The position numbers were made by a program, and so were the translations under genes. The notes under the pieces are model-generated. The model was given only the letters and a program-made list of their open reading frames with translations. It had not been told where the DNA came from and made no database searches. Shown piece after piece: positions 1-6,593 of a stretch of DNA of 21,807 bases. Each line of letters starts with the position of its first letter. Position 1 is the first letter of the stretch. Location of the stretch: assembly GCA_036645575.1 (NCBI GenBank), contig JAVXNW010000045.1, forward strand, positions 1-21,807. Reading direction: 5' to 3'. Source of the DNA: JAVXNW01 sp036645575. Lineage in GTDB: Bacteria; Bacillota; Clostridia; Christensenellales; Aristaeellaceae.

Positions 1-450
1 CTGTTCGGGCAGAAGCTATACCTCTCGCCGATTCTTGACCTGCATTCCAGCGATCTGGTCAGCTACGCCATCTTCGACCGCCCCGTGCTGAATATGGTAA
101 TGACAATGCTGGATGATGCGCTTGCGCTTTTGCCGGAAGGCGCAACGCCGATTTTGCACTCCGATCAAGGCTGGCAATACCAACACAAGCATTACCGGAA
201 GAAACTTGCGGACAGAGGATTTCTCCAGAGCATGAGTCGAAAAGGCAACTGCCTGGACAACGCAGTCATGGAAAACTTCTTTGGTCTACTCAAGAGCGAA
301 CTCCTCTATCTCCAAGATTTTGATTCACTGCAACACTTTAAAGATGAGCTCATCGCTTATCTTGACTATTACAACAATCGCAGGATCAAGGCAAAACTGA
401 AGGGCTTGCCTCCTGCTGTTCACAGAATGCAAGCCCTTCTCATCGCTTAA
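1..450 (+). CDS. IS3-family transposase OrfB, C-terminal part (partial)
   Basis: The reading frame is open from base 1, so the true start lies outside the window; the visible part is about 149 codons. It is the C-terminal half of an rve/DDE integrase core. The second catalytic Asp is in HSDQGWQY (about residue 56 of the visible part) and the catalytic Glu is in NCLDNAVMENFFGLLKSE, about 34 residues later, the D-35-E-like spacing typical of IS3 OrfB. The tail DYYNNRRIKAKLKGLPPAVH is the standard IS3 C-terminus. The first Asp is not visible. IS3 OrfB is normally made as an OrfAB fusion by programmed frameshifting, and catalyses copy-out/paste-in transposition. The visible part has no frameshift or premature stop, so the element may be intact. 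Confidence 0.93.
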   Translation: MFGQKLYLSPILDLHSSDLVSYAIFDRPVLNMVMTMLDDALALLPEGATPILHSDQGWQYQHKHYRKKLADRGFLQSMSRKGNCLDNAVMENFFGLLKSELLYLQDFDSLQHFKDELIAYLDYYNNRRIKAKLKGLPPAVHRMQALLIA

Positions 451-459
451 CCCGTTCTT

Positions 460-478
460 GTCTAACTTTTGGGGGTCA
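460..478. repeat. Terminal inverted repeat of the IS3-family element
   Basis: The sequence GTCTAACTTTTGGGGGTCA ends the insertion sequence. It resembles the ends of IS150-group elements. The partner repeat is outside the window, so this call rests on family resemblance and on its position just after the transposase stop. Confidence 0.75.
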
Positions 479-561
479 TTTCAAAGCTCGCGGCTCGGTT
501 TTTCTTTCGGCTTACTGTCACAGCCCCTGGCGAGCAGCCCACCTTTCGCGTTCAATCACCC

Positions 562-571
562 GCGTGAGCGG
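562..571. repeat. Target-site duplication, left copy (GCGTGAGCGG)
   Basis: A perfect 10-bp direct repeat of 686-695. The two copies flank an inverted-repeat element exactly, as expected for a target duplication made at insertion. Confidence 0.75.
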
Positions 572-685
572 CAATGCCGTCTACTTAAGCGTCAAATGGG
601 GCTATTGTTCGGATAAAAGCGGCAAGATTGCGCTGGATCTTTTGTCTTTGTTGTGCTGTGCTCGATCCTTAAGTTGACGGCATTG
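572..685. mobile_element. 114-bp MITE-like non-autonomous element
   Basis: The element begins CAATGCCGTCTACTTAAG (572-589) and ends with the reverse complement of CAATGCCGTCAACTTAAG (668-685). These terminal inverted repeats match at 17 of 18 positions. A perfect 10-bp direct repeat, GCGTGAGCGG, flanks it on both sides. The 78-bp interior has no coding potential. A 10-bp duplication fits the IS4 superfamily better than IS3 (3-4 bp) or IS5/IS630 (2-4 bp), but the parent transposon is not in the window. Removing the element and one duplication restores a small palindrome, CCCGC-GTGA-GCGGG, at the target. It could also be a deletion remnant of a full IS. Confidence 0.72.
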
Positions 686-695
686 GCGTGAGCGG
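686..695. repeat. Target-site duplication, right copy (GCGTGAGCGG)
   Basis: Perfect copy of 562-571 on the other side of the 572-685 element. Confidence 0.75.
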
Positions 696-732
696 GGGCT
701 GTTGCAGATTTTTTATCTTCTGCAACAGCCCC
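695..732. terminator. Strong hairpin, possible terminator between lysA and the mobile elements
   Basis: A perfect 14-bp stem (GGGGCTGTTGCAGA at 695-708 with its complement at 719-732) closes a 10-nt AT-rich loop. It is downstream of lysA (minus strand). Neither side has a clean U-tract: the plus strand continues TCTTTATG and the minus strand continues into the MITE-like element. It may have been a terminator whose flank was disturbed by the insertion, or a palindromic repeat in its own right. Confidence 0.45.
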
Positions 733-821
733 TCTTTATGCGTATTTGCCCTTTGAACCAGCTTGCACGCCAGTCCTCCTCGGGGTTTGTCTTGGGCTGT
801 GGGCATGCGCGCGCATGGCGG

Positions 822-2075
822 TCAGGGTTTGAGGGACTTGTAGTCTAGGGTGGCAAAGTAGTCGCTGGGCGTCTCTGCGCGCCGGATAATGTCAAATGTG
901 CCGTCGGGATGCAGCAGCACTTCTCCTGAGCGCAACTTTCCGTTGTAGTTGTACCCCATGCTGCGCCCGTGCGCGCCCGCGTCGTGGATGAGCACCAGAT
1001 CCCCCGGGTCGATTTGGGGGAGCGGGCGATCGACCGCGAACTTGTCGTTGTTTTCGCACAGCGAGCCCACCACGTCGCACACCTGATTAAGCGGCGCGTC
1101 CTCCTTGCCGGACACCGTGATGTGGTGATAGGCGCCGTACATCGCCGGGCGCATCAGGTCGCACGCGGACGCGTCCACGCCGATGTAGTGCTTGTACGTG
1201 CGCTTTTCGTGGATCGCGGTGGTCACAAGGCAGCCTGCTGGGCCCGCAATGTACCGGCCCAGCTCGGTCACCACGCGCAGCGGATCAAGCGCCGTGCCCG
1301 CGACCAATTCGTCATACACCGCCTTGACGCCGCGCCCGACCTCTGCTATGTCCACCGCTTGATCCTCCGGCCTGTAGGGGATGCCTATGCCGCCCGACAG
1401 GTTGACCATGTCCACCCGCGCGCCAAGCGCCCCATATAGATCCTGCGCGAGGGTAAACAACATGCGCGCCATGCTGGGATAGTACATGGGATCGGTCGCG
1501 TTGCTCACCAGAAAGGAATGCAGGCCAAAGCGCTCAACGCCCATCGCCTGCAATCTGCGAACGCCTTCAAAGATCTGGTCGCGCGTCATGCCAAACTTGC
1601 TCTCGCCCGGCCGCCCCATCACCTGATTGGCGATCACGACGTTTCCGCCCGGGTTGTACCGAAGGCATATGCGCGAAGGGATGCCGCCGTTGCGCGCCAG
1701 AAAGTCGATGTGGGACACGTCGTCTAGGTTGATCGTCGCGTCCAGCTCGCGCGCCAGCACGTACTCGCTTGCCGGGGTGTCGTTGGAGGAAAACATGATG
1801 TCCTGCGCGCGAAAGCCCACGGCCTTGGCAAGCATGAGCTCGGTAAGCGACGCGCAATCCACGCCGCACCCTTCGCCCTTGAGCACATCGAGCAGGTAGG
1901 GGTTGGGCGTCGCCTTGACCGCAAAGAACTCGCGAAAGCCCGGGTTCCAAGAAAACGCACGCTTGAGGCCGCGCACGCGCTCAAGCAGCGCCGCCTCGTC
2001 GTACAGGTGAAAGGGGGTCGGCATAACTTCCGCAATGCGCCTCAGCGTCTTTTCGGAGGGGATATTCTTCATCAT
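822..2075 (-). CDS. lysA: Diaminopimelate decarboxylase
   Basis: A cytosolic PLP enzyme of the fold-III (alanine racemase-like) family that converts meso-diaminopimelate to L-lysine and CO2, the last step of lysine synthesis. The PLP lysine is K54 in EFFAVKATPNP. Other family positions seen are H186 (FGLHSF), the glycine-rich phosphate loop GGIGIPY at 228-234, ELGR at 271-274 where EPGR is more usual, and the C340-E341 pair in SLCENNDK, which matches the CESGD active-site segment. The chosen ATG gives 417 residues, the usual family size, and has GGGAG about 10 nt upstream. A longer frame to 2201 would overlap the sensor gene and adds a basic, non-conserved tail. It lies 79 bp after the sensor gene with no clear promoter between, so co-transcription is likely. 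No lysine riboswitch is visible. Another family-2 amino-acid decarboxylase is possible but less likely. Confidence 0.87.
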   Translation of the reverse strand: MMKNIPSEKTLRRIAEVMPTPFHLYDEAALLERVRGLKRAFSWNPGFREFFAVKATPNPYLLDVLKGEGCGVDCASLTELMLAKAVGFRAQDIMFSSNDTPASEYVLARELDATINLDDVSHIDFLARNGGIPSRICLRYNPGGNVVIANQVMGRPGESKFGMTRDQIFEGVRRLQAMGVERFGLHSFLVSNATDPMYYPSMARMLFTLAQDLYGALGARVDMVNLSGGIGIPYRPEDQAVDIAEVGRGVKAVYDELVAGTALDPLRVVTELGRYIAGPAGCLVTTAIHEKRTYKHYIGVDASACDLMRPAMYGAYHHITVSGKEDAPLNQVCDVVGSLCENNDKFAVDRPLPQIDPGDLVLIHDAGAHGRSMGYNYNGKLRSGEVLLHPDGTFDIIRRAETPSDYFATLDYKSLKP

Positions 2076-2100
2076 TGTCGCATTTCTCCCGATGTAAATT

Positions 2101-2189
2101 GCCGTGTTTTTCCTATTTCGTGCGCCTTCGCCGAAGCGCTTTTGCCGTATTTTCCTATTTGGCACGCGCGTCTTCGCTGGAGCGCTTTT
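2101..2189. repeat. Imperfect tandem duplication (43 and 46 bp) over the 3' end of the sensor gene
   Basis: Copy A is 2101-2143 and copy B is 2144-2189. Both start GCCGT(G/A)TTTTCCTATTT and end AGCGCTTTT, with a few substitutions and small gaps between. Copy B contains the last codons and TAG stop of the GGDEF gene. Copy A is a non-coding echo of the same segment, including the TAG, placed in the gap before lysA. Confidence 0.7.
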
Positions 2190-4533
2190 TGATCTCTCCA
2201 TGGACGCACGCGGCCAGCGACTTAATCAGCGTGACGCTGCCCACATGGTCGCGCAGGTTGTCGATGCACAGATACCCGCAGATCGGCTTTTCGCCCATCG
2301 GCACCATGTACAAAGAGGTGATGCCCTGCGCGCTCAGCGCGTCGTATTCCCGCGCAAAGGGGATCGTCTCGTGCGTCACCCGCGCAACGCTGAGCGGGCG
2401 CCCCGCGCTGACCGCCTCCATCAGCGTCGGCGCGTCTTCAAACCGATACCCAATGCAGCCCTGCATCGCCGAATCGACACGGTCGTCGCGCCACACATAG
2501 CTCTCGTAGACCTGCTTTTCCTCGTAATTCACGATCAGCACATGCGCGCGGTCGGCCCGGTAGAATACGCCCAATTCGCGAAGCACGCCCTCCATCGCCT
2601 CGCCCAGCGTCGGGGCGGTGATGAGGTTCAGCGTGCAGCGCAATAGCACCGCGTTCGCGTCTTCGCCATGCCGGTCCACCAGCACGTCGTCCGCGCGCCG
2701 GGCGTTAAAGAACTGATACTGGCGCTTGCCCGCGAGCTTCGCGCGATACAGCGCCTTGTCCGCACGCGCGCTCAATTCGCCCAGCGTGCGCCCGCCCTCC
2801 CCCGTCACCGCAATGCCGATCGAGCAGCCCATCCGCGCGTCGCCCGCGCTAAAGCGCTCCAGCAGCATGTCCGCGCGCTCCGTCACATACTCGGTGTCCG
2901 GGACGTCCCCCATCAGGACCGCAAACGTGTCGCCGCCCAGCCGCCCCAGCATGTCCATCGGCCCAAACGTCTGGCGCAGCACGTCGCTCATGTGCACAAG
3001 CAGCTGATCGCCCTGATATTTTTCGCCCAGCTGACTGCTCTCCTCAAAGTCGTCGATGTCGGCAATCAACAGCGCGTAGGTCATGTGATTTTGCTTGACC
3101 CGCTTTTCCGCGCGATCCATAAACGCGCCGTGCCCCATGAGCCCGGTCAGCCCGTCGCACTCCGCGTGCGCCAGCGACGCGTCCCGCTCGTGCTCCTGCC
3201 ACTCGATGTTGGCGATCCGGCCGATGATCCTGTACGGCGCCAGCTTGTCCTCGCCGTAGATGCACTCGTAGGAGATGCGGTACCAGATCCGCGCGCCGTT
3301 TGTATGGGTCAAGCGAATGCTCAATTTCCCCTTGGGCACCCCGCGCTTCATTTCCTCTGCCAGCTTGCGCCACGAGTCGCAGTCTTCGCCCAGATCCGGC
3401 GCGGGCTTGAGCATCTCGTCTAGGTTGGTAAAGCGCGGCTTGCGCCCCAGTTGCCGCTCGAAGCTCTCGTTGTAGGTCATGTTGCCGGTAACAGGATCCA
3501 CCTCAAACAAGATGGTGTACGACAAGCGCCGCGTCTCCTCAAGCAGGCGCTCGCTCTGGCGAAGTTGCCGCTCGGTATTTACCCGCGCACGCTTTTCCGA
3601 TCGCCCATTCCACGCGGTCAGCAAAAGCGCCAGCGCGACCAGTCCCAGAAGGATCATCGCCAGCTCAAATATGCTCTGGCGCGCCTCGACGCGCTGCGCG
3701 TCCACCTGCGTCGCGGGCAGCACGTTAAACACAAACCAGTCGCCAAAGCCAATGGGCTTGTACGTCACATAGCAGCGCTGGTTGCCATAGCTGTAGGCCA
3801 GAATGCCGCTTTTCCCCGCGCGCAGATCCTGCGAAATCTGCTCGGCGGTCTTGCCGTTTTCGAGCACCGCCTCGCTATAAAACTGCAACGCGTTCCCCGA
3901 ATAGTCCAAGTAGCTGTAGCGCAATCGATGCGCCAGCACAGTTCCGTCGCTCGCCGTCAAATAGACGTCGCCCTGCGTGTCTAGCACCTCGTCGGTCAAC
4001 AGCTGGATCAGCTTGTCCGCCTCGTAGCAGGCGTACACGACGCCCTTGGGCTGTCCATCCAGGAGAACAGGTCGCGCAAAGTACAAGCGCCGCACGCCCG
4101 CCTCCTCGGCAAACTCGATGCCATCTCCCCCCGCCATCGCCTGCGCAAAAAAGCTGTGTTCGGCAATCGAAACCGCCGTGCCGTCCTCGCGCATGCCCTT
4201 GCCGTTTTCGTCCACCAGCCCCACCTGGTCAAAGGCCTCCGTCTCCTCGGCAACCGAGCTGAGCAGTTTTCGCAGCCGCTGCCCTTCAATCTGGTCGAGC
4301 GTGTCGTCCACGACCAGCACCGCGGACAAGCGCCTTAGCGTCGCCAATTGCTCGTCAAACGCCAGTTTAAGCGCCTTGCTCTGCTGTTGCGCCAGCGTAT
4401 CCAGCGACGTATAGGTGTCCTTTTCGATGATGGCGCTCACCTTTGCGGCAGAATTTATAAAGCTGACCACCGCACAGGTAGCCAGTACACACATCACAGC
4501 GACAGATAGAATCAGTTGATGGTTGCGCTTCAT
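2155..4533 (-). CDS. Membrane sensor, dCACHE-PAS-degenerate GGDEF-GAF
   Basis: A 792-residue inner-membrane signalling protein. Order: TM1 at about 7-28; an extracytoplasmic dCACHE-like ligand domain at about 35-280; TM2 at 289-308; a short linker helix; a PAS-like domain at about 335-450; a GGDEF domain at about 455-608; and a GAF-like domain at about 615-782. The GGDEF signature reads GGDTF (533-537), so the conserved Glu is Thr. The substrate-binding segment reads DIDDFEESSQ, with Ser where the guanine-binding Asn normally sits. The inhibitory RxxD motif reads GPMD. The domain is therefore probably weak or inactive as a diguanylate cyclase and may bind nucleotide or act only as a dimer module; this is inference. 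The start ATG has GGAGGT 7-8 nt upstream, and an extended -10 promoter lies just before it. lysA follows on the same strand. The ligand is unknown. Confidence 0.88.
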   Translation of the reverse strand: MKRNHQLILSVAVMCVLATCAVVSFINSAAKVSAIIEKDTYTSLDTLAQQQSKALKLAFDEQLATLRRLSAVLVVDDTLDQIEGQRLRKLLSSVAEETEAFDQVGLVDENGKGMREDGTAVSIAEHSFFAQAMAGGDGIEFAEEAGVRRLYFARPVLLDGQPKGVVYACYEADKLIQLLTDEVLDTQGDVYLTASDGTVLAHRLRYSYLDYSGNALQFYSEAVLENGKTAEQISQDLRAGKSGILAYSYGNQRCYVTYKPIGFGDWFVFNVLPATQVDAQRVEARQSIFELAMILLGLVALALLLTAWNGRSEKRARVNTERQLRQSERLLEETRRLSYTILFEVDPVTGNMTYNESFERQLGRKPRFTNLDEMLKPAPDLGEDCDSWRKLAEEMKRGVPKGKLSIRLTHTNGARIWYRISYECIYGEDKLAPYRIIGRIANIEWQEHERDASLAHAECDGLTGLMGHGAFMDRAEKRVKQNHMTYALLIADIDDFEESSQLGEKYQGDQLLVHMSDVLRQTFGPMDMLGRLGGDTFAVLMGDVPDTEYVTERADMLLERFSAGDARMGCSIGIAVTGEGGRTLGELSARADKALYRAKLAGKRQYQFFNARRADDVLVDRHGEDANAVLLRCTLNLITAPTLGEAMEGVLRELGVFYRADRAHVLIVNYEEKQVYESYVWRDDRVDSAMQGCIGYRFEDAPTLMEAVSAGRPLSVARVTHETIPFAREYDALSAQGITSLYMVPMGEKPICGYLCIDNLRDHVGSVTLIKSLAACVHGEIKKRSSEDARAK

Positions 4534-4563
4534 GGAGCCACCTCCCCCGATCTCCCTGCAAAC

Positions 4564-4572
4564 ATTATAACA
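4564..4572 (-). promoter_or_regulatory. Extended -10 sigma-A promoter for the sensor-lysA unit
   Basis: Read on the minus strand the sequence is TGTTATAAT: a perfect TATAAT with the TGn extension. No good -35 is seen 17 nt upstream, which is common for extended -10 promoters. Transcription would start near 4557, giving a leader of only about 24 nt, too short for a riboswitch. Confidence 0.6.
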
Positions 4573-4604
4573 TATCCCGTGGCATTAGAGTATAGGCGCA
4601 TTGT

Positions 4605-4647
4605 AAAACGAGAAGTCCATCTTTCATTAAGAAAAGACGGACTTCTC
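4605..4647 (-). terminator. Intrinsic terminator of the tRNA transcript
   Basis: On the minus strand GAGAAGTCC pairs perfectly with GGACTTCTC, extended inward by an imperfect GTCTTTTC/GAAAGAT helix around a short AT loop, then GTTTT. It sits 34 bp after the tRNA-Gly gene and just before the sensor promoter. Confidence 0.8.
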
Positions 4648-4680
4648 ATTGCGATCCTTTGTCCCTTCCGAGACAAGCTT

Positions 4681-4756
4681 TGGAGCGGTAGACGGGACTC
4701 GGACTCGCGACCTCCACCTTGGCAAGGTGGCGCTCTACCAACTGAGCTACTACCGC
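4681..4756 (-). tRNA. tRNA-Gly (anticodon GCC)
   Basis: A 76-nt cloverleaf. The acceptor stem GCGGTAG pairs with CTACCGC, the D-arm is AGCTCAGTTGGTAGAGC, and the anticodon stem CCACC/GGTGG holds loop TTGCCAA with anticodon GCC. The T-arm reads GAGTCCGAGTC, so the usual GTTCGA loop is GTCCGA, a one-base departure. Discriminator T is followed by an encoded CCA. GCC reads GGC and GGU glycine codons. It lies 19 bp downstream of tRNA-Leu on the same transcript. Confidence 0.96.
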
Positions 4757-4775
4757 ATAACAAACCGTATCTGTA

Positions 4776-4860
4776 TGGTGCGGGCGAAGAGACTCGAACT
4801 CATACGCCGCTGTGGCACCAGATCCTAAATCTGGCGCGTCTGCCATTCCGCCACGCCCGC
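4776..4860 (-). tRNA. tRNA-Leu (anticodon UAG)
   Basis: An 85-nt type-II tRNA with a long variable arm. The acceptor stem GCGGGCG pairs with CGCCCGC, followed by discriminator A and encoded CCA. The anticodon stem CCAGA/TCTGG holds loop TTTAGGA with anticodon TAG, which reads CUA and, by wobble, other CUN leucine codons. The T-loop GTTCGAG is standard. It is the first gene after a consensus promoter. Confidence 0.96.
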
Positions 4861-4886
4861 AGACAACATCTTCCCAACGAGTTTTA

Positions 4887-4915
4887 ATTATACACGCTCA
4901 TGCTTCAGTTGTCAA
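4887..4915 (-). promoter_or_regulatory. Perfect-consensus sigma-A promoter for the tRNA pair
   Basis: On the minus strand TTGACA (4910-4915) and TATAAT (4887-4892) are separated by exactly 17 nt. Transcription should start near 4880, about 20 nt before tRNA-Leu. Perfect hexamers and spacing are typical of strong stable-RNA promoters. Confidence 0.9.
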
Positions 4916-4920
4916 TCCCC

Positions 4921-4940
4921 AAATGCAAATTTTTGCATTT
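4921..4940. repeat. AT-rich palindrome upstream of the tRNA promoter
   Basis: AAATGCAAA (4921-4929) and TTTGCATTT (4932-4940) form a 9-bp perfect inverted repeat around TT. It lies just upstream of the tRNA -35 box, where an UP element or an operator would sit. Which of these it is, or whether it is chance, cannot be told. Confidence 0.5.
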
Positions 4941-4982
4941 TTCGCGTCCACTTTATGCCGCCTTCGCCCATCCGCCCTTTTC

Positions 4983-5023
4983 AAAAAAGCAAAGGGCCGC
5001 CACATCGCTGCGACAGCCCTTGC
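4983..5023 (-). terminator. Intrinsic terminator after rplQ, end of the ribosomal cluster
   Basis: On the minus strand GCAAGGGC (5016-5023) pairs with GCCCTTTGC (4989-4997, one bulged A), with a further CGC/GCG helix inside the loop. TTTTTT (4983-4988) follows directly. It begins 8 bp after the rplQ stop. Confidence 0.85.
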
Positions 5024-5030
5024 CTTGCGT

Positions 5031-5537
5031 TTAGACCAGCTCGAGAACGACCATCTCCGCGCTATCGCCACGGCGGGGGCCCTTCTTGACGATGCGGGTA
5101 TAACCGCCGCCCTGGCCTTTTTCGGTCGCGCGGGCCTTGTACTTCGGCCCGATCTCGCGCATCAGCTTCTCCACCACCGGATGCTTGACCGAACGGGTGC
5201 GGGCCTTGTATTCGGCGCGCGTCTCCTCGGCTTCGCGGGCGGCGGGGATCTCATAAAGGTAGCTCATGATCCTGCGACGGGCATTGAGCTTGGAAGGCGC
5301 GTCGTTCACCACGTTCAAAACGACGGTCTGCCCCTTTTCATTGTTGGTGTTTTTGGCTACGTCCAAATTATTCTCACACTCGAGCGCCGCCAGCGTGATC
5401 AGCTTTTCAGCCATCGCACTGACTTCCTTCGCACGCGCAAGCGTTGTTTCAATCCTGCCGTACCAGATCAGGTTGGTCACCTGATTGCGCAAGAGCGCCT
5501 TTCTCTGGTCGGTCGGTTTTCCCAACTTGCGATTCAT
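5031..5537 (-). CDS. rplQ: 50S ribosomal protein L17, extended form
   Basis: A large-subunit protein near the polypeptide exit tunnel and the last gene of the cluster. The N-terminus (MNRKLGKPTDQRKALLRNQV) and the C-terminal GGYTRIVKKGPRRGDSAEMV are classic L17. The protein has 168 residues against about 120-127 in B. subtilis and E. coli. The extra length is internal: a segment after ITLAALE (about residues 52-85) and a charged segment at about 95-120 (AAREAEETRAEYKAR). GGAGG lies 10 nt before the ATG. The gene follows rpoA by 22 bp and is followed by a terminator. Confidence 0.95.
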   Translation of the reverse strand: MNRKLGKPTDQRKALLRNQVTNLIWYGRIETTLARAKEVSAMAEKLITLAALECENNLDVAKNTNNEKGQTVVLNVVNDAPSKLNARRRIMSYLYEIPAAREAEETRAEYKARTRSVKHPVVEKLMREIGPKYKARATEKGQGGGYTRIVKKGPRRGDSAEMVVLELV

Positions 5538-5559
5538 GGTCGTTAGTCCTCCTTATCAA

Positions 5560-6528
5560 CTACTCTTCACTCGTCTTGAGCGCCAATCCCAGCGCAATGA
5601 GCTTCTGTTCAACCTCTTCAAGCGACTTTTTGCCTAGGTTGCGCACCTTCATCATGTCTTCCTGATTGCGCTGCACAAGCTCGGCCACCGTGTTGATGCC
5701 CGCGCGCTTGAGGCAGTTGAAGGCGCGTACCGAAAGATCCAGTTCCTCGATGGTCATCTCCAGAACCTTTTCCTTCGTGTTGTCCTCAGGCTCATTGAAG
5801 TCCACGCGCACCACGTTGACCGTCAGGTCAATGAACAGGCGCATGTTGTTGGTCAGTATCTGCGCGGCAGAGGCAAGCGCCTCCTTGGGCAGAATGCTGC
5901 CGTTGGTCCAGACTTCAATCGTCAGCTTGTCAAAGTCGGTGACTTGCCCACGACGGGTGTCCTCCACCGAATAGCTCACCTTGCGAATTGGGGTATAAAT
6001 TGAATCCATCGGGATGACGCCGATCGGCACACCCACGCCCTTGTTGCGCTCGCCTGAAAGCAGCTTGTTGCGCTCGGCGGATACATAACCCCTGCCCTTG
6101 TCAAGCGTGATCTGCATCTGCAGGTGCGCGCCCTCGGTCAGTGTGGCAATGTGCAGATCGGGATTGACGATTTCAACCTCTTCATCCCCCACGATGTCGC
6201 TGGCCTTGACCACGCAAGGACCGTGCGCATCCACTGCCACCAGCTTGGGCTGATCGCTATACAGCTTGGCGGACAGATTTTTTAGGTTCAGAATGATTTC
6301 CGCCACATCTTCTTTGACGCCCGGCACGGTTGAAAACTCGTGCTGCACGCCCTCGATGCGAACGCTGGTCACCGCCACGCCGGGCAGCGAGTTAAGCAGC
6401 ACGCGGCGCAACGAATTGCCCAGTGTCTGTCCAAAGCCACGTTCCAGCGGCTCAACGACAAACTTCCCATAACGATTATTCTCGCCAATCTCCACCCGCT
6501 CGATTCTGGGTTTTTCGATTTCGATCAT
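5560..6528 (-). CDS. rpoA: DNA-directed RNA polymerase subunit alpha
   Basis: A 322-residue alpha subunit, which dimerises to seed RNA polymerase assembly. The N-terminal domain (about 1-235) carries FVVEPLERGFGQTLGNSLRR, the conserved dimerisation helix. The C-terminal domain (about 250-315) has the helix-hairpin-helix segment MMKVRNLGKKSLEEV, which contacts UP elements and activators. Length and both domains are normal for Bacillota. The ATG has GGAGG 9 nt upstream. The 65-bp gap from rpsD contains a small CATTCC/GGAATG hairpin. Its place between rpsD and rplQ is the usual alpha-operon order. Confidence 0.98.
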   Translation of the reverse strand: MIEIEKPRIERVEIGENNRYGKFVVEPLERGFGQTLGNSLRRVLLNSLPGVAVTSVRIEGVQHEFSTVPGVKEDVAEIILNLKNLSAKLYSDQPKLVAVDAHGPCVVKASDIVGDEEVEIVNPDLHIATLTEGAHLQMQITLDKGRGYVSAERNKLLSGERNKGVGVPIGVIPMDSIYTPIRKVSYSVEDTRRGQVTDFDKLTIEVWTNGSILPKEALASAAQILTNNMRLFIDLTVNVVRVDFNEPEDNTKEKVLEMTIEELDLSVRAFNCLKRAGINTVAELVQRNQEDMMKVRNLGKKSLEEVEQKLIALGLALKTSEE

Positions 6529-6593
6529 TAAGCTCTCCCTCCTCTTTCGCGCGGAGTCCCGGTTACATTCCTACTGCTCATGGAATGCATGGT

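Larger units (their letters stand above)
1..478 (+). mobile_element. IS3-family insertion sequence, 3' portion
   Basis: The element is cut by the left window edge. What is seen is the C-terminal part of an IS3-type OrfB transposase followed 28 nt after its stop by a terminal sequence at 460-478 which, read inward on the other strand, begins TGACCCCCAAAAGTTAGAC. That is the usual style of IS3/IS150-group ends (TG...CA). The element stops at base 478 and unrelated sequence begins. The left end and orfA are outside the window, so completeness cannot be judged. Confidence 0.85.

Noticed and set aside
695..732. Confident lysA terminator
   Set aside because: The stem is strong but no U-tract follows on the minus strand; kept only as a possible terminator.
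2076..2154. Lysine riboswitch before lysA
   Set aside because: The gap is only 79 bp, mostly a duplicated gene end; an L box needs about 170 nt and its conserved core is not seen.
2076..2201. Upstream start for lysA giving 459 residues
   Set aside because: The extension overlaps the sensor gene, is basic and unconserved, while the ATG at 2075 has an SD and gives the normal family length.
2668..3423. 251-codon plus-strand open frame inside the sensor gene
   Set aside because: Antisense to a well-supported multidomain protein; composition (Arg, Ala, His rich) is that of a shadow frame.
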